A stretch of DNA of 8,412 nt from Chloroflexota bacterium (GTDB lineage Bacteria; Chloroflexota; Dehalococcoidia; GIF9; AB-539-J10): the NCBI GenBank assembly GCA_020346965.1, contig CP070793.1, positions 93,567 through 101,978 on the forward strand, given 5' to 3'. Shown one piece after another: positions 6,104-8,412 of the stretch. Both the position numbers and the translations under genes were made by a program. The notes under the pieces were generated by a model. It did not search any database. It was given only the letters and a program-made list of their open reading frames with translations, and was not told the origin of the DNA. Numbering within the stretch: position 1 is the first letter of the stretch; each line of letters begins with the position of its first letter.

Positions 6104-6183
6104 GGACTCTGAGCGTGTTTACCTAATCCTGCCGTAAGACGAAGCTAAAATGTGCCCGTTTATTGTGACCATGCCAACAGGAT
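6104..6183 (+). repeat. dispersed repeat R2 (80 bp)
   Basis: Second copy, starting at GGACTCTGAGCGTG. It differs from R1 at 8 of 80 positions; seven are transitions and one is a C/G change near the 3' end. Past the core, both copies share a TATCC shortly downstream (5121 and 6188), so similarity may extend slightly. The copy lies 123 bases before the methyltransferase start. Confidence 0.8.
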
Positions 6184-6208
6184 GCCGTATCCAAGACATA
6201 CTATTGGA

Positions 6209-6263
6209 GTGAATGTTCACGAACTTCGGGAATGTTCAATGACGCCCCACAGTACGTATACGT
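6209..6263 (+). promoter_or_regulatory. candidate operators upstream of the UbiE-type methyltransferase
   Basis: GAATGTTCA occurs at 6211-6219 and 6230-6238, exactly 19 bases apart (about two helical turns). The first is part of an inverted repeat, GTGAA-TG-TTCAC (6209-6220). A separate perfect 10-bp palindrome, ACGTATACGT, is at 6254-6263. They lie 44-98 bases before the GTG start of the gene, with a weak TTTACA-17-TAGGCT promoter (6266-6294) just after. The regulator is unknown. Confidence 0.35.
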
Positions 6264-6306
6264 GGTTTACAACTGTTTGAGAGCGTGGTAGGCTAAACCG
6301 AGGAAC

Positions 6307-7014
6307 GTGAAGACGAAGAATCAATCCCATGCTCTAGGCATACATCCGGTCTCCAGAACCAAGGAGGAAGCCAAGCGAACCTACGACAAGATCAGCAAGT
6401 ACTATAATTGCCTGGCGGCGCTATTCGAGCGGAAGTATGCGGAAAAGGCTCTGGAACTACTCTCGATCGGAAAGGGAGAGACCGTATTGGAGATCGGCTT
6501 CGGCACGGGGCACTGTCTAAAGCGGATAATAGAATCCGTCGGTCCAAAGGGAAAAACTTACGGCATCGACATTTCCACCGGCATGATGGAAATATCGAAG
6601 AAGAGGCTAAAAAAAGCGGACCTTGAGGATAGAGTTGGACTATTCTGTGGAGATGCAGCGAGTCTACCATTTGATGACAGCACTTTCAATGCGGTATTCA
6701 TGAGCTTCACTCTTGAACTCTTCGACACTCCTGAGATTCCGAAGGTACTTGAGCAAATAAACAGAGTGCTCAAACCGGAGGGCAGGCTCGCAATTGTCAG
6801 TATTTCTAAGGAGAACGGGGAGTCAATATTCGTGAGGCTTTATGAATGGATCCATAGCAAATGGCCAAAATACGTTGATTGCAGACCAATCTACGCGGAG
6901 CAATCCCTGATTGATGCCGGATATCAGATAAAAAGCAAGGAGGAAGTCAGAATATTCCGATTACCTGCAGAGATCATTGTCGCCGTCAAAGCAATTTCCG
7001 GGGAAGCCGTTTAG
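6307..7014 (+). CDS. UbiE/MenG-type SAM-dependent methyltransferase
   Basis: 235 residues. The SAM-binding core is complete: VLEIGFGTG (60-68, motif I), YGIDIS (85-90, acidic end of strand 2), GDAASLPFDDSTFNAVFMSFTLELFD (a GDA...LPF strand-loop and motif IV, 115-140) and INRVLKPEGRLAIVSIS (151-167). The N-terminal AKRTYDKISKYYNCLAALFERKYAEKALELL resembles the lead-in of UbiE/MenG (C-methylation of ubiquinone or menaquinone rings), but the SEQ motif and quinone-pocket residues of true UbiE are not obvious, so the acceptor is unknown; many relatives act on small molecules or arsenic. The start is GTG at 6307 with GAGG (6300-6303) only 3 bases away; the first 14 residues are polar and could be dispensable. 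There is no quinone-pathway gene nearby. Confidence 0.85.
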   Translation: MKTKNQSHALGIHPVSRTKEEAKRTYDKISKYYNCLAALFERKYAEKALELLSIGKGETVLEIGFGTGHCLKRIIESVGPKGKTYGIDISTGMMEISKKRLKKADLEDRVGLFCGDAASLPFDDSTFNAVFMSFTLELFDTPEIPKVLEQINRVLKPEGRLAIVSISKENGESIFVRLYEWIHSKWPKYVDCRPIYAEQSLIDAGYQIKSKEEVRIFRLPAEIIVAVKAISGEAV

Positions 7015-7039
7015 TGCCGCCAGCGATCTGCTTGGATCA

Positions 7040-7045
7040 TATAAT
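7040..7045 (+). promoter_or_regulatory. -10 hexamer upstream of the NicO region
   Basis: A perfect TATAAT, 26 bases after the methyltransferase stop. The hexamer 17 bases upstream (CCGCCA) is not -35-like. An 8-bp palindrome, TAACGTTA (7091-7098), lies between it and the small ORF and could be an operator. Confidence 0.3.
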
Positions 7046-7046
7046 C

Positions 7047-7070
7047 TAGCGTTTTGCTGCTCCGTTAGCT
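7047..7070 (+). repeat. copy b of the TAGCGTTTTG repeat
   Basis: TAGCGTTTTG (7047-7056), then CTCC-G-TTAGCT (7061-7070), like copy a at 3293 except for one extra base and three substitutions in the middle. A third, shorter copy (TAGCGTTTTG at 8089-8098) directly abuts repeat R3. Confidence 0.4.
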
Positions 7071-7111
7071 TCGGACCATAACTCGACAATTAACGTTAGT
7101 CTGGATTCGAA

Positions 7112-7225
7112 ATGAGTATACGGAAGGTGATAGCAGTGGTAAAATGTAGACTTTGCAAAAAACATAGGAAGACGGCACGGTGCATTCACACCAGTTTAGG
7201 CTGCGGCCAACTTGAATCAGGCTGA
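7112..7225 (+). CDS. small Cys/His-rich ORF (37 aa) before the transporter gene
   Basis: The frame from ATG 7112 to TGA 7223-7225 encodes a basic 37-residue peptide with C12-x2-C15, then C24 and C31, plus H18 and H26: six possible metal ligands in 20 residues. It ends 9 bases before the NicO start. The ATG has no SD, but the in-frame GTG at 7136 has GGAAGG (7122-7127) 8 bases upstream, giving a 29-residue product that keeps all the Cys and His. It could be a small metal-binding partner or sensor of the transporter, or chance. I know no family for it. Confidence 0.35.
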   Translation: MSIRKVIAVVKCRLCKKHRKTARCIHTSLGCGQLESG

Positions 7226-7234
7226 TAGGAGCAA

Positions 7235-7927
7235 GTGCTTAATCCAGCGTACGTTAGCGTAGTGGTGATAGGATTACTGCATGGCTTTGAACCAGGTCAT
7301 GGGTGGCCAATGGCCGTGCTGTATTCCATGAGGAAGAGAAACGCTGTTGGCAATGCAATTTTGAGTTCGGTTACTATAGGGATTGGTCATCTTGCATCAT
7401 CAATAGCTGTTGTCGCTGCTTATGTTTTGCTCCAAAGGTGGCTAGACTTTGAAGCCCCTTGGTTGAAGTATATTGCAGCCGCTTTACTGCTAGTCTTAGC
7501 CATCAAGCTATTTAGAGAAAAGGTGGATGACCCTGAAAAGCAGCATGGCCATAGTCATGAAGGTAATCCGGAGATTGAACATGAGCACGAGCACGCACAT
7601 CCTGGACAAGTTTTACACACACACAAACACAAGCACAGAGCAGCAGTTGCTCTCAGTCTTCTGGGATTGGTCTCATTTGCGTTCATCCTAGGCTTTGCAC
7701 ACGAAGAGGAGATAGCTCTATTAGCCCTAGTGGCTGGTGGTCTCAGCGCTTGGATACTCATGTTGGCATATGGACTTGCGGTCTTATTAGGGCTCGTGGC
7801 AGTAACAATCACAGGTGTCAAGATATACAGGCAGTTCCAGCCTAAACTGGCCCGCTACGAAAAATACATCCCGAAGATAACCGCTGTTCTTCTCGTGTTG
7901 ATGGCCATCGTAATCGTCTTCTGGTAG
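7235..7927 (+). CDS. nickel/cobalt transporter, NicO/RcnA-like
   Basis: 230-residue inner-membrane protein. Helix 1 carries HGFEPGH at 16-22, the counterpart of the HAxDADH metal-entry signature of NiCoT/NicO transporters (here with G-F-E-P in the middle). Further helices lie at about 41-66, 77-92, 139-155 (ending GFAHEEE, a second conserved His-acid site at 153-159), 159-174, 176-195 and 213-229. Between helices 3 and 4 is a histidine-rich loop with 11 His between 104 and 134 (HGHSH, HEHEHAH, HTHKHKH), typical of RcnA-type exporters and of metal-sensing loops. It probably moves Ni2+ or Co2+ across the membrane; the direction is not decided by the sequence. The GTG start at 7235 has AGGAG (7227-7231) 3 bases upstream. 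It may be co-transcribed with the small ORF at 7112. No cobalamin or NiCo riboswitch is visible upstream. Confidence 0.85.
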   Translation: MLNPAYVSVVVIGLLHGFEPGHGWPMAVLYSMRKRNAVGNAILSSVTIGIGHLASSIAVVAAYVLLQRWLDFEAPWLKYIAAALLLVLAIKLFREKVDDPEKQHGHSHEGNPEIEHEHEHAHPGQVLHTHKHKHRAAVALSLLGLVSFAFILGFAHEEEIALLALVAGGLSAWILMLAYGLAVLLGLVAVTITGVKIYRQFQPKLARYEKYIPKITAVLLVLMAIVIVFW

Positions 7928-8007
7928 CAAAACTCAAAATCCTAAACCTTACCAGATTTCCTCCACAAGTCGACATCTTAGCGGTTACGCGTGGGCAGCA
8001 CGAATGG

Positions 8008-8089
8008 CAGGATTCTGGGCGTGTTTGCCTAATCTCTCTGTAAAGCAAAGCTAAAATATGCCCGTTTGCTGTGACCATGCCAACAGCAT
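8008..8089 (+). repeat. dispersed repeat R3 (82 bp)
   Basis: Third copy, starting CAGGATTCTGGGCGTG like R1 and ending in the same 20 bases. It differs from R1 at 10 of 82 positions, nine of them transitions. It lies 80 bases after the transporter stop, and its last base is shared with a TAGCGTTTTG motif. Confidence 0.8.
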
Positions 8090-8188
8090 AGCGTTTTGCC
8101 GCCCAGCAATTCTGGCATTTATGAAATTCAGCAAGCCACACAAAGCGTCAGAATGTTGATTGCCTCTGAGAGTAAGGAAAACCAACAT

Positions 8189-8317
8189 CTATGCACGTGT
8201 CTTAATTTCGGCGGCAGCTTTATCTGGACCTTTCGCTTTTTCCAGTAAGCTCCTTGCTAAAAACGAGGGGGCACTCTCCTCTCTTATGATAAGGGCCCTC
8301 TCCTTCCTAAGCGCCCT
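8189..8317 (-). pseudogene. C-terminal coding remnant, 42 codons, unknown
   Basis: A minus-strand frame, bounded by TGA (8320-8318) and TAG (8191-8189), reads like a real helical protein end: ALIIREESAPSFLARSLL, then EKAKGPDKAAAEIKTRA. It has no start codon. The neighbouring frame on the same strand is open from the window edge to 8284, so the two could be one gene broken near 8285-8320, next to the TTCGACTTCGCTCAGGG repeat. No family recognised. Confidence 0.3.
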
Positions 8318-8412
8318 TCACTTCTTATTCTTCGACTTCGCTCAGGGCAAGTCTTAAGAGGCAGTAATCTTGGGTCAAGCATCTTTTGAGAAGCGTTTAG
8401 TAACTGTTGCCC
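8284..8412 (-). pseudogene. possible C-terminal part of a gene entering from the right edge
   Basis: The minus-strand frame is open from the edge to a TAA at 8286-8284 and begins GQQLLNASQKMLDPRLLPLK, then runs through the intergenic repeat as TCPERSRRIRS and becomes low-complexity basic (EGRLGRRGPLS). The first 20 residues look like protein; the rest is repeat-derived. This is consistent with a coding region disrupted or extended by the repeat. Confidence 0.25.
8330..8351 (+). repeat. intergenic repeat of the TTCGACTTCGCTCAGGG type
   Basis: The 17-mer at 8331-8347 belongs to a loose group of short sequences (CCTGAGC-x-x-GTCGAAGG and its complement) that I know to recur between genes in many environmental bacterial genomes. 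Here GACTT (8334-8338) and AAGTC (8348-8352) also allow a small stem. Only one copy is in the window, so repetitiveness in this genome cannot be shown from here. Confidence 0.4.

Noticed and set aside
7015..7111. Cobalamin or NiCo riboswitch before the NicO transporter
   Set aside because: No conserved cobalamin box or NiCo junction sequence is visible, and the spacer is short.
5037..8089. CRISPR array made of R1-R3
   Set aside because: Repeats are too long (80 bp) and 1-2 kb apart with genes between; no regular short spacers and no cas genes.
7842..8141. 99-codon minus-strand frame covering R3
   Set aside because: It overlaps the end of the transporter gene and repeat R3, is interrupted by stops in the R1 and R2 copies, and has no recognisable domain.
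8160..8357. 65-codon plus-strand frame at the right end
   Set aside because: TTG start without SD, low-complexity Phe/Leu/Ser-rich product that runs through the intergenic repeat; the opposite strand is more protein-like.

Overview
The window is bacterial: compact genes with Shine-Dalgarno (SD) sites, ATG/GTG/TTG starts, sigma70-like hexamers and roughly 50% G+C. No marker fixes the taxon. A relic of a divergent InlB B-repeat surface protein, many short dispersed repeats and wide spacers packed with gene debris suggest a large, repeat-rich environmental genome. A Chloroflexota/Dehalococcoidia-like host is a guess based on the style of these elements, not a demonstrated assignment.

Left part (1-3212): a divergent MFS drug-exporter-type gene (N-terminal part only, minus strand) faces three plus-strand genes: a class I SAM methyltransferase (754-1548), a blasticidin-S-deaminase-like cytidine deaminase (1735-2127) and a tandem-GNAT acetyltransferase (2328-3212). 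Each has its own ribosome site and the spacers are 120-250 bases, so they are probably separate transcription units. Export, methylation, deamination and acetylation are the classic ways to disarm a small-molecule antibiotic, so the group could be a detoxification or resistance neighbourhood. This is inference from context. The acetyltransferase has a TTGATC-17-TAGAAT promoter and a 58-base leader closed by a perfect 9-bp inverted repeat.

Middle part (3213-5183): the 435-base spacer holds a promoter with a perfect 10-bp palindrome between its two hexamers, then an about 60-residue relic of an InlB B-repeat domain whose stop codon overlaps the start of an unrecognised 312-aa gene (3648-4586). 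The 597 bases after that contain fragments only: a short ORF with a good SD, a strong hairpin, a coding-like fragment on the minus strand, and the first copy (R1) of an 82-bp dispersed repeat.

Right part (5184-8412): a secreted 175-aa protein on the minus strand, a 595-base spacer with promoter-like sites, possible insertion-sequence-end repeats, a seven-codon ORF and repeat copy R2, then a UbiE-type methyltransferase (6307-7014), a tiny Cys/His-rich ORF, a NicO/RcnA-type nickel/cobalt transporter (7235-7927) and repeat copy R3. The right edge (7928-8412, 485 bases) has no convincing complete gene. It holds R3, a TTCGACTTCGCTCAGGG-type intergenic repeat and two minus-strand reading-frame fragments that look like a broken gene.

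The strongest unexplained signal is the family of three same-orientation 80-82-bp repeats in 3 kb (5037, 6104, 8008), about 90% alike and differing almost only by transitions. The 186-base spacer 1549-1734 shows nothing recognisable beyond the SD of the next gene.
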